Shown: in pieces, positions 41,117 to 50,916 of the stretch | How positions within the stretch are numbered: position 1 is the stretch's first letter | Layout: each line of letters opens with the position of its first letter | Source: Chloroflexota bacterium | GTDB lineage: Bacteria > Chloroflexota > Dehalococcoidia > Lucifugimonadales > Lucifugimonadaceae | Length of the DNA: 64,000 nucleotides | Assembly: GCA_002721615.1 (NCBI GenBank) | Contig: PBKW01000011.1 | Span: forward strand, 75,211 to 139,210 | Direction of reading: 5' to 3' | Notes under the pieces: generated by a model | What the model saw: the letters and a program-made list of their open reading frames with translations, nothing else | What the model was told of the DNA's origin: nothing | Databases searched by the model: none | Translations under genes and position numbers: made by a program

Positions 41117-42895
41117 ATGGCAAAAGCTGATCTAGTAAAAGAAGTAAAAAGTAAACTCAATCTAGTAGAATTAGTTTCAGATAATACCCATTTATCTGGT
41201 AATAAGAATGCTTTAAAAGGACTGTGCCCTTTCCATAATGAAAAAACGCCTTCTTTTGTAGTATACCCTGATAAACAGACATGGAGATGTTTTGGCGCTT
41301 GTTCTACTGGTGGAGACATTTTTAACTTTATTATGAATTCAGAAAATATAAATTTTCCTCAGGCTTTATCAATAGCTGCTAATAAAGTTGGTTTAAAACT
41401 GAATTACAATAATGAATCAAAAAAAGGCATAAATTCAATAGTACATGCAAATGAAATAGCTGCTTCTTATTTTCAATCTTTGATGAAAACACCTAATGGC
41501 TTAAAAGCCAGAAAATATTTAGAAGAAAGAGGTATTAGTGAACAAATAATTTCAAGAAGAGGTTTAGGTGTAAATTATGATGGAATGAATACTCTTGTAG
41601 ATCATTTAAAATCAAAATCTGTAGATAGTTCATCAGCAATAAAATCTGGCCTTCTAGTCAAATGGAATAATAAAATATGGAAAGATGCTTTTATAAATAG
41701 AATCACTATAGAAATTAGAGATGAAAACAATAAATTAGTAGGCTTTGGAGGAAGAGCATTAGGTCAAAATCAACCAAAATATATCAATACTAGGCAAACT
41801 CAGCTCTTCAATAAATCAAAAATACTATATGGCCTCAATTGGGCTAAGGACTCAATAAGAGAATCAGATTCTGTAATAATAGTAGAAGGATATTTTGATG
41901 TAATTACCGCTCATGAAAATGGCTTTATGAATGTTGTGGGATGTATGGGAACTGCAATTTCCGATGATCATTTAAAAATTCTTAATACTTTATGCTCAAA
42001 AATTATTCTATCTCTAGATTCAGATAATGCAGGTAAAAAAGCTACTTACAATAATCTAATAAAAATTATAAGAAACTTTGAAAAACCAGATTTGTTACAT
42101 AAAAAAATATTTATTTGTGATTCTGATGAAGAAAAAGATCCTGACACAATGATTAGAGAAAATCCTGAATCATGGAAATCCCATATCAATGATACTAAAC
42201 CTCTAATTTCTTATCTTATAGAAAATATTGACTATTCTTATAATCTATCCGAAGAAACTGAAAAAATTGAAGCCTCACAATCAATTTATCCAATTATAAA
42301 TACTATAAAAAATTCTCACGAACAAAATGAAGCATTTGACCATCTAGCAAGAAAATTAAACATTACCAGGGACCAATTACAACTATTACCAAAACCTAAA
42401 AAAAATAAAAACCAATCTAAATATATTTTTACTCAATCATGGCAAAACAATGAAAATAAACTTGACGAAGCATTGATTAATTTTTTAATCACCAATCAAG
42501 AACTTATTGAATCAGCGAAAACGGTTTTAGATCCCAAATACTTTTCTCCACTATATCAACATATATATGAAAAAATTATCTCTGATGTACCATTAGATGA
42601 TATATTAAACAATATAAATAATTCTTCTGATGAATTTACTTTAGAATTAATAAAAAATATATTTCATTTACCTCAACCATCTAGTATTCATGAAAGTAAA
42701 ATCACAATTATGAACGACTATATCAGAAGAATCCGAGAAAGATATCTCAAAGAAAGAAAAATAGAAACAGAAAAAATAATGAAAGAACGCATAGAAGAAA
42801 AAGATAAACACTCTGTTGAAGAGTGGGATTATATTATTGAAGAAGCAATAAAAGATAATAAAGAAATAAAAACCCTTCAGGAATCTAAGAAATAA
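41117..42895 (+). CDS. dnaG: DNA primase
   Basis: [102 protein letters not shown]. Confidence 0.95.
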   Translation: MAKADLVKEVKSKLNLVELVSDNTHLSGNKNALKGLCPFHNEKTPSFVVYPDKQTWRCFGACSTGGDIFNFIMNSENINFPQALSIAANKVGLKLNYNNESKKGINSIVHANEIAASYFQSLMKTPNGLKARKYLEERGISEQIISRRGLGVNYDGMNTLVDHLKSKSVDSSSAIKSGLLVKWNNKIWKDAFINRITIEIRDENNKLVGFGGRALGQNQPKYINTRQTQLFNKSKILYGLNWAKDSIRESDSVIIVEGYFDVITAHENGFMNVVGCMGTAISDDHLKILNTLCSKIILSLDSDNAGKKATYNNLIKIIRNFEKPDLLHKKIFICDSDEEKDPDTMIRENPESWKSHINDTKPLISYLIENIDYSYNLSEETEKIEASQSIYPIINTIKNSHEQNEAFDHLARKLNITRDQLQLLPKPKKNKNQSKYIFTQSWQNNENKLDEALINFLITNQELIESAKTVLDPKYFSPLYQHIYEKIISDVPLDDILNNINNSSDEFTLELIKNIFHLPQPSSIHESKITIMNDYIRRIRERYLKERKIETEKIMKERIEEKDKHSVEEWDYIIEEAIKDNKEIKTLQESKK

Positions 42896-44478
42896 TGGAT
42901 GAATCACAGAAAAAAGATTTCTCTTCTATAGATAATAACGAGGAATTTTCATTAAACATTCAAGAAGAAATTTCCACAAATTCTACTTCATTCGATTCCA
43001 AAAAAATTACTGATGAAGAAGCATTAAATGAAACCTCTCCCTTCTTAAAATCTCTATTATCATCGAATAACAACCAATTTGATATCTGGGAAGAACCTTC
43101 TGAAGATTCATTAAATCAAATTCAAGATGATCTAACTGAATGGACATCATTAGAAGAAACAGAATTGATCACAGATGATCCTGTAAGAATGTATCTTAGA
43201 GAAATTGGAAAAGTAGAATTATTAAATGCTGAAGGAGAAAGAAATTTAGCTAGAATTATTGAAATAGTAAAATACATTAATGACACTAAATCTCTACTTC
43301 TACTATCAGATCAAAGCCCAAATACTATTAATGTACAAATTATTAGAAACACACTCTCATATTTATCTTCAAGTGAAAAAGCAATTAAATTTATATACAA
43401 ATTTCTAAATATTGAAAAAGGCAAATCAGATATTACACTTTCAAATTATTTAAATAATCATGAAATAAAATCTTTGTTGTCAGGGGCTTCAAAATCTGAA
43501 GATTATTTTAATCTTATCAAATTAATGACTGACAGCCTAAATATCAATGAAGAGGAAGTACAAAATATCATCGCCGATCTTTCTGCAACAATTGATGTAA
43601 TTCCAAGCTGGATTGTCAATGAAATATTTGATGAAGACCCGAAATTAAAAGATTTGAAAAAATATGGATCTAAAAAGAAAACATTCAAATATCATAAAGA
43701 TGAAGATTTAGAGCCACTTTATGAAAATCATATTGAAAAAATTTTACATCAAGGTCAAGTTTGTGAAGATCATTTAGTAAAAGCAAATTTAAGATTAGTT
43801 GTAAGTGTTGCAAAAAAATATATTGGTAGGGGGATGTCTCTTTTAGATTTAATACAAGAAGGTAACATAGGACTAATAAGAGCTGTCGAAAAATTTGATT
43901 ATAGGAAAGGTTTTAAATTTAGTACATATGCTACTTGGTGGATTAGGCAAGCTATCACAAGAGCTATAGCAGACCAAGCAAGAACTATTAGGGTTCCTGT
44001 TCATATGGTTGAAACTATAAATAAATTGTTAAGAGTCAGCAGAAGATTAGTGCAAGAATATGGAAGAGAACCTACTACAAGAGAGTTAGCGAAAGAAATG
44101 GACCTATCTCCAGAAAAAGTAAGAGAAATATTAAAGATTTCTCAAGAACCAGTATCTTTAGCAACTCCTATAGGAGAAGAAGATGATTCATTACTAGGAG
44201 ATTTTATAGAAGATGTTACTTCTTTAGGTCCATCCGATGCTGCATCTCATAATCTATTAAAAGACCATGTTGTTAGTGTATTAGGAAGTTTAAATATAAG
44301 AGAACAAAGAGTACTTCAACTTAGATTTGGTTTAGAAGATGGAAGAAGTAGAACTTTGGAAGAAGTAGGCAGAGAATTTGGTGTAACCAGAGAAAGAATT
44401 AGACAGATAGAAGCAAAAGCCCTAAGAAAACTTAGACATCCTACAAGATCGAAAAAATTAAAAGACTTCTTAGTTTAA
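42895..44478 (+). CDS. rpoD: Primary RNA polymerase sigma factor (sigma-70/SigA)
   Basis: [113 protein letters not shown]. Confidence 0.97.
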   Translation: MDESQKKDFSSIDNNEEFSLNIQEEISTNSTSFDSKKITDEEALNETSPFLKSLLSSNNNQFDIWEEPSEDSLNQIQDDLTEWTSLEETELITDDPVRMYLREIGKVELLNAEGERNLARIIEIVKYINDTKSLLLLSDQSPNTINVQIIRNTLSYLSSSEKAIKFIYKFLNIEKGKSDITLSNYLNNHEIKSLLSGASKSEDYFNLIKLMTDSLNINEEEVQNIIADLSATIDVIPSWIVNEIFDEDPKLKDLKKYGSKKKTFKYHKDEDLEPLYENHIEKILHQGQVCEDHLVKANLRLVVSVAKKYIGRGMSLLDLIQEGNIGLIRAVEKFDYRKGFKFSTYATWWIRQAITRAIADQARTIRVPVHMVETINKLLRVSRRLVQEYGREPTTRELAKEMDLSPEKVREILKISQEPVSLATPIGEEDDSLLGDFIEDVTSLGPSDAASHNLLKDHVVSVLGSLNIREQRVLQLRFGLEDGRSRTLEEVGREFGVTRERIRQIEAKALRKLRHPTRSKKLKDFLV

Positions 44479-44563
44479 CATTATTTATAATTTTGTTAAT
44501 AACTATTTACTTAATATAACTTTACTCTAATTTCTATTATTGATAACATTTATATAATTATCC

Positions 44564-44872
44564 TTGAATTTTGATATGGAAAATAGAGAATTAATTACTT
44601 TTATAAGAGATATAGTTTTAATAATTACAGGAGTAACAGTTTTTACTTCCTCTTTATTAATATTGTTTTTAATATTCAAAATATTTAAAGATATCAATAA
44701 AACCATTGCTGCTCTTAGTCGAACTGCAAATCGTTTAGATAAAATTTCAAATAAAATTATTGACGATATTACTTTTCCTGTATTCAAAATCACTAATGGA
44801 TTCCAAAAACTTAGATCAATGATTAAAAATTTCACAAAAGATAAACAAAAAGAGACTAAAGAAGAAAAATAG
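44564..44872 (+). CDS. Hypothetical protein with one N-terminal TM segment (DUF948-like)
   Basis: One TM helix (IVLIITGVTVFTSSLLILFLIFKIF) followed by an amphipathic region; adjacent to a YtxH-like gene. Confidence 0.55.
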   Translation: MNFDMENRELITFIRDIVLIITGVTVFTSSLLILFLIFKIFKDINKTIAALSRTANRLDKISNKIIDDITFPVFKITNGFQKLRSMIKNFTKDKQKETKEEK

Positions 44873-44887
44873 ATAGTTAGGAGACAA

Positions 44888-45145
44888 ATGTCTGAAAATA
44901 AAAATGGAGCAGGTTTTTACACTGGGCTTTTTTTAGGTAGTATTGCAGGTTTAACAATGGGGATACTCTTTGCACCGAAATCTGGAGAAGAAACTAGAAG
45001 TATTATCTCTGATAAAACAAGTGATTGGAAAGAAAAAGCAGAAGAACTAAGTGAAGCCACTAAAGAAAGAATAATCTCCGCTACTAACGAAGGCAGAAAA
45101 GTAGCTGGAGAAATGAGAGATGAAGATTATTTAGAAGATATCTAA
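44888..45145 (+). CDS. YtxH domain-containing protein
   Basis: GAGFYTGLFLGSIAGLTMGILFAPKSGEETRSIISDKTSDWKEKAEEL; SD AGGAGAC upstream. Confidence 0.85.
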   Translation: MSENKNGAGFYTGLFLGSIAGLTMGILFAPKSGEETRSIISDKTSDWKEKAEELSEATKERIISATNEGRKVAGEMRDEDYLEDI

Positions 45146-45975
45146 AAATCATAATTAACTTTAGGATAAGAACCTAATATTTTTAATTCACTTGTATAAT
45201 TTAATATTTCATCCAACACTTTTTTCATTTCTGGATTACTCAAATTACCTTCTATATCAATAAAAAAATAATACCTTCCTAGTTGCTTTCTAGTAGGTCT
45301 CGATTCTATTTTAGTTAAGTTTATTTTTCTTATTGCAAATGGTCTAAGAACTTCAAACAAACTTCCAGGAGAATCTTTATCAAAGCTAAACACTATAGAA
45401 ATCTTTTTGTTTCCTGTAGATTCGATAGAATCTTTTTTACTTAAAATCACAAACCTTGTTATATTATTTAAATCTCCATCAATTTTTTCTTCTAATATAT
45501 TTAATTTGTTTTGCTCAGCAGCCCATTTGGGCCCTATTACAGCACCTTTCAATCCACTATTTTCTAAATCTTCTATTGCAGACATTGTGCTTAATGAAGC
45601 TACTAATCTTGCATGAGATAAATTTTGATTTATGTAATCTTTACATTGCCCTAATGGCTGTGGATGAGAAAACAAAACTTCTATTTCAGATAATTCCATT
45701 TTTGATTTAGAAAGAAGACAATTATCAATTTTTATTAAAAGTTCATTTTTGATTTTTACAGATGGAGTTTCTATAAGAAAATCTAATACCTCAACAATAG
45801 AACCATGTAAACTATTTTCTATCGGTACAATAGAATCAGTTACTTTGCCTGATTCTAATAATCCCAATGCCTCACTAAAAGTTCTACAAGGAACCCTTGA
45901 AGCTTCTGAATCATATTTATTTAAAGCAAAAGCACTATATGTACCTTCAGGACCTAAAAATGAAATTTTTCTCAT
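45142..45975 (-). CDS. pheA: Prephenate dehydratase
   Basis: ISFLGPEGTYSAFALNKY, DSIVPIENSLHGSIVEVLDFL, VLFSHPQPLGQCKDY, ITRFVILSKK, ACT domain ESRPTRKQLGRYYFFIDIEG. Confidence 0.94.
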   Translation of the reverse strand: MRKISFLGPEGTYSAFALNKYDSEASRVPCRTFSEALGLLESGKVTDSIVPIENSLHGSIVEVLDFLIETPSVKIKNELLIKIDNCLLSKSKMELSEIEVLFSHPQPLGQCKDYINQNLSHARLVASLSTMSAIEDLENSGLKGAVIGPKWAAEQNKLNILEEKIDGDLNNITRFVILSKKDSIESTGNKKISIVFSFDKDSPGSLFEVLRPFAIRKINLTKIESRPTRKQLGRYYFFIDIEGNLSNPEMKKVLDEILNYTSELKILGSYPKVNYDF

Positions 45976-45985
45976 TAAATACCTT

Positions 45986-46702
45986 CTAAAAATATCTATT
46001 CAATAAATTTTGATGTCTATTTGATGTACTAAGTATTAACATATCTTTATCATTCAAAACTGTATCTGAATTCACCAATTGACAATTACCATAAGAATCT
46101 ATAATTCCTAAATAAATTATCTTAAAAGGAACTCTAATTTCCAAAACTTTTTTGCCTAAAGACTTAGAGTCAGAGGAAATTTTAATAGTAAATATTGCAT
46201 TATCTGTACCTTGAATATCTAAAATGTTTATTGGTAAGGAAGGTCGTGAAATTTGATTAACTATATTAAGAATATTATCAGAAATGCCTAAAGTTTTTTG
46301 AACATCTAGAAATGAAAATAAGTCTTTATTTTCATTATTAGAAACAATACAAGTGATTTCTATATCGATTTTTTTTTCATCTTCTGAAAAATTCTCAATT
46401 ACACGTTTTACTGTTTGAGCTACAGCGAAATTATCAGCATCTTCATCAAGAGCTAAGATTAATCTAGTACATCTTTTCAAGCCAGCATTAATCAAAGTAT
46501 TTTGGTCTCTAGGATCTCCTAAAATACATAAATCAACACTTTGAGAATTTTTTGATTTCACATAATCATTCATTAGCATTACTCGATTATATGAGTTGTC
46601 AATAGCAGTCAATTCTACATCATTTCCAAGAACAACAAATTTTTTAAATATACTTACACCAATTTCCCCTAATCCAACAAGAATGACATAATCATTAATC
46701 AA
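45986..46702 (-). CDS. RCK (TrkA-N/TrkA-C) domain protein
   Basis: YVILVGLGEIGVSIFKKFVVLGNDVELTAIDN, LGDPRDQNTLINAGLKRCTRLILALDEDADNFAVAQTVKRV; C-terminal RCK_C-like segment. Confidence 0.8.
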   Translation of the reverse strand: MINDYVILVGLGEIGVSIFKKFVVLGNDVELTAIDNSYNRVMLMNDYVKSKNSQSVDLCILGDPRDQNTLINAGLKRCTRLILALDEDADNFAVAQTVKRVIENFSEDEKKIDIEITCIVSNNENKDLFSFLDVQKTLGISDNILNIVNQISRPSLPINILDIQGTDNAIFTIKISSDSKSLGKKVLEIRVPFKIIYLGIIDSYGNCQLVNSDTVLNDKDMLILSTSNRHQNLLNRYF

Positions 46703-46703
46703 T

Positions 46704-47099
46704 TTATCCTCCTAAAATATCAATAACATTTCCTCTAAGAAGCTCATCAGTAGATAAAACATTAAATCCAAAATCACGTTGCAATTCTGCAAAATTAGAA
46801 TCTTTTATAAAAACGAATTTATTATGTTCAGGATAAATTTGGTCTAATCTATGGATAAATAAAGAATTAAGATTATCCTTACTAGAAGAAACAATAAATA
46901 AATCAAAATGATCAAATGTAGAAAAGTCTATATCTGAAAAATTATTAAAATTAAATAAAATTAACTCACATTTTTCAATCAAATCATTATAAATATATTT
47001 TTCATCATTTTTTACCAAAAATACAATCTTATGATCATCAAAATTAAATATATTTGAAAGTAATCTGATATTCTCCAATCCAAAAATTAAAATTCTCAT
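46704..47099 (-). CDS. Degenerate TrkA-N-like (RCK_N) protein
   Basis: RILIFGLENIRLLSNIF...FDLFIVSSSKDNLNSLFIHRLDQIYPEHNKFVFIKDSNFAELQRDFGFNVLSTDELLRG parallels TrkA_N spacing but lacks the GxGxxG motif. Confidence 0.55.
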   Translation of the reverse strand: MRILIFGLENIRLLSNIFNFDDHKIVFLVKNDEKYIYNDLIEKCELILFNFNNFSDIDFSTFDHFDLFIVSSSKDNLNSLFIHRLDQIYPEHNKFVFIKDSNFAELQRDFGFNVLSTDELLRGNVIDILGG

Positions 47100-47108
47100 T
47101 TTTAAAAC

Positions 47109-47549
47109 CTAAATATTTTTTTGATGCTTCCAAATTAACAGACTACACCTATTTCCAAGCAATATATCTTCAATTCTATTCTGGGATAATAAAACCTTTT
47201 GATTTCTTTTATTAAAAATTAGTTCAAAAGGAATTACTAGTAAATCAGGACTTTCTTGAATTAAAAAAGAAGATATAACACTATTCAAATCTCTAGACTG
47301 AGGATTTTCCAATTTTAACCTTCTTCCTTCTTTTAATTTCGAATTTTTTGCAAAATTTCTTAATTGCTCATCAGCTTGAATATTCAAATCATTTATAGAT
47401 GCATCTTCTGGAAAGTTCCTAGAAATAATCTTAGGTCTAATTGCAATTAAAGAGCCCCTAGAAGATCTTACAAGATCCCCCATTTCCTCAGCCAAAACAT
47501 CATCATGAGAGGAATCCCCTAAAATCACTAAAATTTTATCAAACAACAT
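47109..47549 (-). CDS. Universal stress protein-like protein
   Basis: DKILVILGDSSHDDVLAEEMGDLVRSSRGSLIAIRP...PDLLVIPFELIFNKRNQ...ILLGNRCSLLIWK: UspA-like alternating fold inside the K+ uptake operon. Confidence 0.6.
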   Translation of the reverse strand: MLFDKILVILGDSSHDDVLAEEMGDLVRSSRGSLIAIRPKIISRNFPEDASINDLNIQADEQLRNFAKNSKLKEGRRLKLENPQSRDLNSVISSFLIQESPDLLVIPFELIFNKRNQKVLLSQNRIEDILLGNRCSLLIWKHQKNI

Positions 47550-47559
47550 AAAACACTAC

Positions 47560-48243
47560 CTAGATTTCATTTTCTAAGCTTTGAGTACCTATTACTCTTA
47601 CTACTCTATCATCTGTACCAGCTATTAATAAAATATCATCATTTATAAATTTTTCATCTTCATCAGGGTTCAAAATCACATCATCTCTTCTTTGAATAGC
47701 TAAAATCACAACCCCATATTTATCTCTAGCATTACTAAATCCACTATCTTTCAAAGAATGACCAACATATTTTATTGGAACTTGAACTCTACTTATGCCA
47801 AACGAAGATGTTAATTCCAAATATTGTTCAACACCTGGGAGGAATAAATCATGAGCTAAACTAGCACCCCCATCTTTTTCAGGAAAAACTGTTTTTGATG
47901 CCCCTATTCTCTTTAATGTTTCTCCATGTAATTCACTCTGAGCTCTAGAAACTATTACAGGAATTTCCAAATCTCTTAATAGTACTGTAACCATTATAGA
48001 AGCCTCTGTATTTCTTCCAATAGCTACAATAGCATATTGAAAATTATCAACTCCTAATTCTTTTAAAGTCACCTCATCAGTAGCATCAGCTTTCACAGCA
48101 TGAGTAACTACTCCAGTTAATGCTTGTACTTTTCTATCATCAAGATCTATTGCCATTACATCATGACCTAGCTGATATAAAGTCATTGCTGCTCTGGTGC
48201 CAAATCTTCCTAACCCTATTACAACTATTTGCCTACTAGCCAA
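47560..48243 (-). CDS. ktrA: Potassium uptake regulatory subunit, KtrA/TrkA family
   Basis: QIVVIGLGRFGTRAAMTLYQLGHDVMAIDLDDRKVQAL, KADATDEVTLKELGVDNFQYAIVAIG; RCK_C domain at the C-terminus. Confidence 0.9.
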   Translation of the reverse strand: MASRQIVVIGLGRFGTRAAMTLYQLGHDVMAIDLDDRKVQALTGVVTHAVKADATDEVTLKELGVDNFQYAIVAIGRNTEASIMVTVLLRDLEIPVIVSRAQSELHGETLKRIGASKTVFPEKDGGASLAHDLFLPGVEQYLELTSSFGISRVQVPIKYVGHSLKDSGFSNARDKYGVVILAIQRRDDVILNPDEDEKFINDDILLIAGTDDRVVRVIGTQSLENEI

Positions 48244-48264
48244 CTTATTTCACCTAAATACCAA

Positions 48265-49722
48265 TTAACCAATTCTTATTTTTTCTTCAGATAAACTATA
48301 ATTTGAATCTCTAGAATTTGTTAGAAGGAAAACTAAAACTAAACTACTCAATCTACCTAAAAACATTGCTGAAATCAATAAATATTTACTTAACACTGAT
48401 ACTTCTGAAGTAATCCCTGTACTTAAACCTGTAGTTGTAAAAGCTGAAATTACATCAAAAACAATTTTATCAAATTGTATCTCATTATTTAATAAAGTTA
48501 TAAAAAATATATATATTAGAATCATTAATCCCAAAATAATAATAATTACTATTGAATGATTAATAGTTTCTTGTGAAATTTGTTTTTTCCAAATAGTAAC
48601 TGTTCTCTTTCCTTTTAAAAAAGATATAACTGATAAAGCTAATACAACAAACGTAGTAATTTTCACTCCACCTGCTACTGAAGCAGGAGCACCTCCAATA
48701 AACATTAAAATTTCAGTGACTAATAGAGTAAATCCTGATGCTTCAGCATAATTAAATGTACTAAAACCCGCAGATCTAGATGTAATAGAGCCAAAAAAAC
48801 TATTAACAATTTTATTATTTAAATCCATATTTCCTATAGTTTTTGGATTTAAAAATTCTCCAGAAAAAACTAATAAAAATCCTAAAAATATTAATATCAA
48901 ATAACCTAGAAGAATCAATTTAGTTTCTAAAAACAATTTTAATCTAAATTTAAATTTTCCAACTCTTCTATGATGCACTAGATCACTTAAAACAAAATAT
49001 CCTAATCCACCAATAATTATTAAAATTGAAAAAACAGTCAATATCATAGGTTTATATTTGAATAATGTTAAACTTTCACTACCTACAATACTTAAAGTTT
49101 CAAATCCAGCATTATTAAAAGCAGAAACAGAATGGAATACACTCAACCATATCATCTGACCTATAGAAAATTCATCAAACTCTTTAACCATAAAAGAAAA
49201 GAAAAAGAAAAAAACAATTGAACCAATTATCTGAAAAATTAATGTTAAAAATACTACATTTAAAACTAATGAGGTGAGATCTGATAAACCTTGAGATCTA
49301 ATTTCTTCCCTAATTAATAATAAATTCTGAAAACCCACCTTTTGACCCATTATCAAAATAAGAAATGCTGCACTAGTGGTAATTCCCAAGCCTCCAATAA
49401 AAATCAACATAACAATTATCAATTCTCCAAAAAATGACCACGTTGAACCAGTATCTAAAACAACTAATCCAGTTACCGTAACAGCAGAAGTAGATGTAAA
49501 AAGTGCATCTACAAATGAAACATTAATATCACTTAACTGAGAAATTGGTAAAAAAAGTAAAAATGCACCTAAAAAAATTAAGAATAGAAAGCCATATACC
49601 ACCAACATTAAAGATGAAGGACCCCTAAAAACAGATTTTCTCTTCTTGATTTTAAAATTTATAGAAGAAATTTCTGAATTCCTAGGAGTTAAAAGTACTC
49701 TATTTTTTGATTGTCTCTCCAA
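48265..49722 (-). CDS. ktrB: Potassium uptake membrane subunit, TrkH/KtrB family
   Basis: DALFTSTSAVTVTGLVVLDTG, FHSVSAFNNAGFETL, GSITSRSAGFSTFNY, MFIGGAPASVAGGVKITTF, SAFTTTGLSTGIT (four selectivity-filter repeats). Confidence 0.94.
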   Translation of the reverse strand: MERQSKNRVLLTPRNSEISSINFKIKKRKSVFRGPSSLMLVVYGFLFLIFLGAFLLFLPISQLSDINVSFVDALFTSTSAVTVTGLVVLDTGSTWSFFGELIIVMLIFIGGLGITTSAAFLILIMGQKVGFQNLLLIREEIRSQGLSDLTSLVLNVVFLTLIFQIIGSIVFFFFFSFMVKEFDEFSIGQMIWLSVFHSVSAFNNAGFETLSIVGSESLTLFKYKPMILTVFSILIIIGGLGYFVLSDLVHHRRVGKFKFRLKLFLETKLILLGYLILIFLGFLLVFSGEFLNPKTIGNMDLNNKIVNSFFGSITSRSAGFSTFNYAEASGFTLLVTEILMFIGGAPASVAGGVKITTFVVLALSVISFLKGKRTVTIWKKQISQETINHSIVIIIILGLMILIYIFFITLLNNEIQFDKIVFDVISAFTTTGLSTGITSEVSVLSKYLLISAMFLGRLSSLVLVFLLTNSRDSNYSLSEEKIRIG

Positions 49723-49835
49723 TGATCATTCCAAAATTTTTATTATTGTCAAATAGGATTTATAATTATATATATAAAAACAATTATAAAATTTTCTCTA
49801 TCTTTTACTCTATTCAAAATTTTATAAAAATTACA

Positions 49836-50915
49836 ATGTTAAAAAACTATTTTTATATCTTTTTAATAACTATTTTCACATTAATACTTGTTAATTGTTC
49901 TTCAAAAGAAGTAGAAAATGAAGAAATTCTATCTACAGAAATTATAGAAGAAGAAACAATTATTTTACCTAGTTTAAATAAAGTAATCACAAAAATTTCA
50001 CCTTCTGTAGTCGCAATAAATATATCAACAATCGAGAGAGATTTTTTTCTCCGTCAAAGAACACAAACTGCAGATGGATCTGGTGTAATAATCACTGAAG
50101 ATGGATTTATAGTTACTAACGATCATGTTATTTCAAAAGCTAATACTATCTCTGTAACTCTACAAAATGGAAATATTTATGAGGCTTCAGTAGTAGGCAA
50201 ATTTCCAAGTAGTGATATAGCTCTATTAAAAATTCCTATTAATGACTTACAACCACTCTCTTTCTCCGAAGACAATAGTCTTAAAACTGGAGATTGGGTT
50301 ATAGCTTTAGGTAATGCTTTTGGTTTAGAAGGTGGCCCTACAGTAACTCTGGGAATAGTAAGTGCATTAAATAGAAGCATTAAAACAGAATCGGGAATGA
50401 TCCTAACTGATATGATTCAAACTGATGCTGCAATCAACCAAGGAAACTCTGGAGGACCCTTAGTAAATTTACGAGGAGAACTAGTAGGATTAAATACAAT
50501 TTTGTTAAGTAGAGCTGAAGGAATTGGGTTTGCCATAAGTTCTTACCTAGTTAAAAGATATACAGATGATTTGATGAAATTTGGTGAAGTTATTGTTCCT
50601 TGGTTAGGGATGGAGTTAGGAACTCTAACAAAAGAACAAGCAAAAACATATTGTGAATGGGGATATAAAACTTGTGAATATAAAACTATAGATGGAATTT
50701 TAATCATGGAAGTTGAAGAAAATTCACCTTCTTTTGAAACTGGAATTAAAGCTGGAGATATAATTACACATGTAGAATCAGAACCAGTAAAATCAACCAG
50801 GGAATTTTATAGCAGATTGTGGAGTTACAAACTGGGAAGCTCCATAAATTTAAAAGGCAAAAGACAAAAAAAAGATGTTTCCTTTAACATAAAATTAATT
50901 AAGAGGAATGACTAA
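49836..50915 (+). CDS. S1C (HtrA/DegP-like) serine protease, predicted lipoprotein
   Basis: Start moved to MLKNYFYIFLITIFTLILVNCSS (lipobox LVNC). GSGVIITEDGFIVTNDHVI, SDIALLKI, TDAAINQGNSGGPLVNLRGELVGLNT, C-terminal PDZ. Confidence 0.92.
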   Translation: MLKNYFYIFLITIFTLILVNCSSKEVENEEILSTEIIEEETIILPSLNKVITKISPSVVAINISTIERDFFLRQRTQTADGSGVIITEDGFIVTNDHVISKANTISVTLQNGNIYEASVVGKFPSSDIALLKIPINDLQPLSFSEDNSLKTGDWVIALGNAFGLEGGPTVTLGIVSALNRSIKTESGMILTDMIQTDAAINQGNSGGPLVNLRGELVGLNTILLSRAEGIGFAISSYLVKRYTDDLMKFGEVIVPWLGMELGTLTKEQAKTYCEWGYKTCEYKTIDGILIMEVEENSPSFETGIKAGDIITHVESEPVKSTREFYSRLWSYKLGSSINLKGKRQKKDVSFNIKLIKRND

Positions 50916-50916
50916 T

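Noticed and set aside
41256-41320. DnaG zinc motif spaced as CFGAC (C-x3-C) rather than the common CFGC
   Set aside because: I recall similar CFGAC(G/S) variants in DnaG of some lineages, so this is probably a lineage variant and not a novelty; needs alignment to confirm.
45407-45710. Overlapping + strand ORFs opposite pheA
   Set aside because: Antisense shadow ORFs in two frames; no homology signal.
49707-49835. N-terminal 43-residue extension of the HtrA-like protease in the ORF track
   Set aside because: Overlaps ktrB and precedes a clear lipoprotein signal starting at ATG 49836; treated as non-coding upstream sequence.
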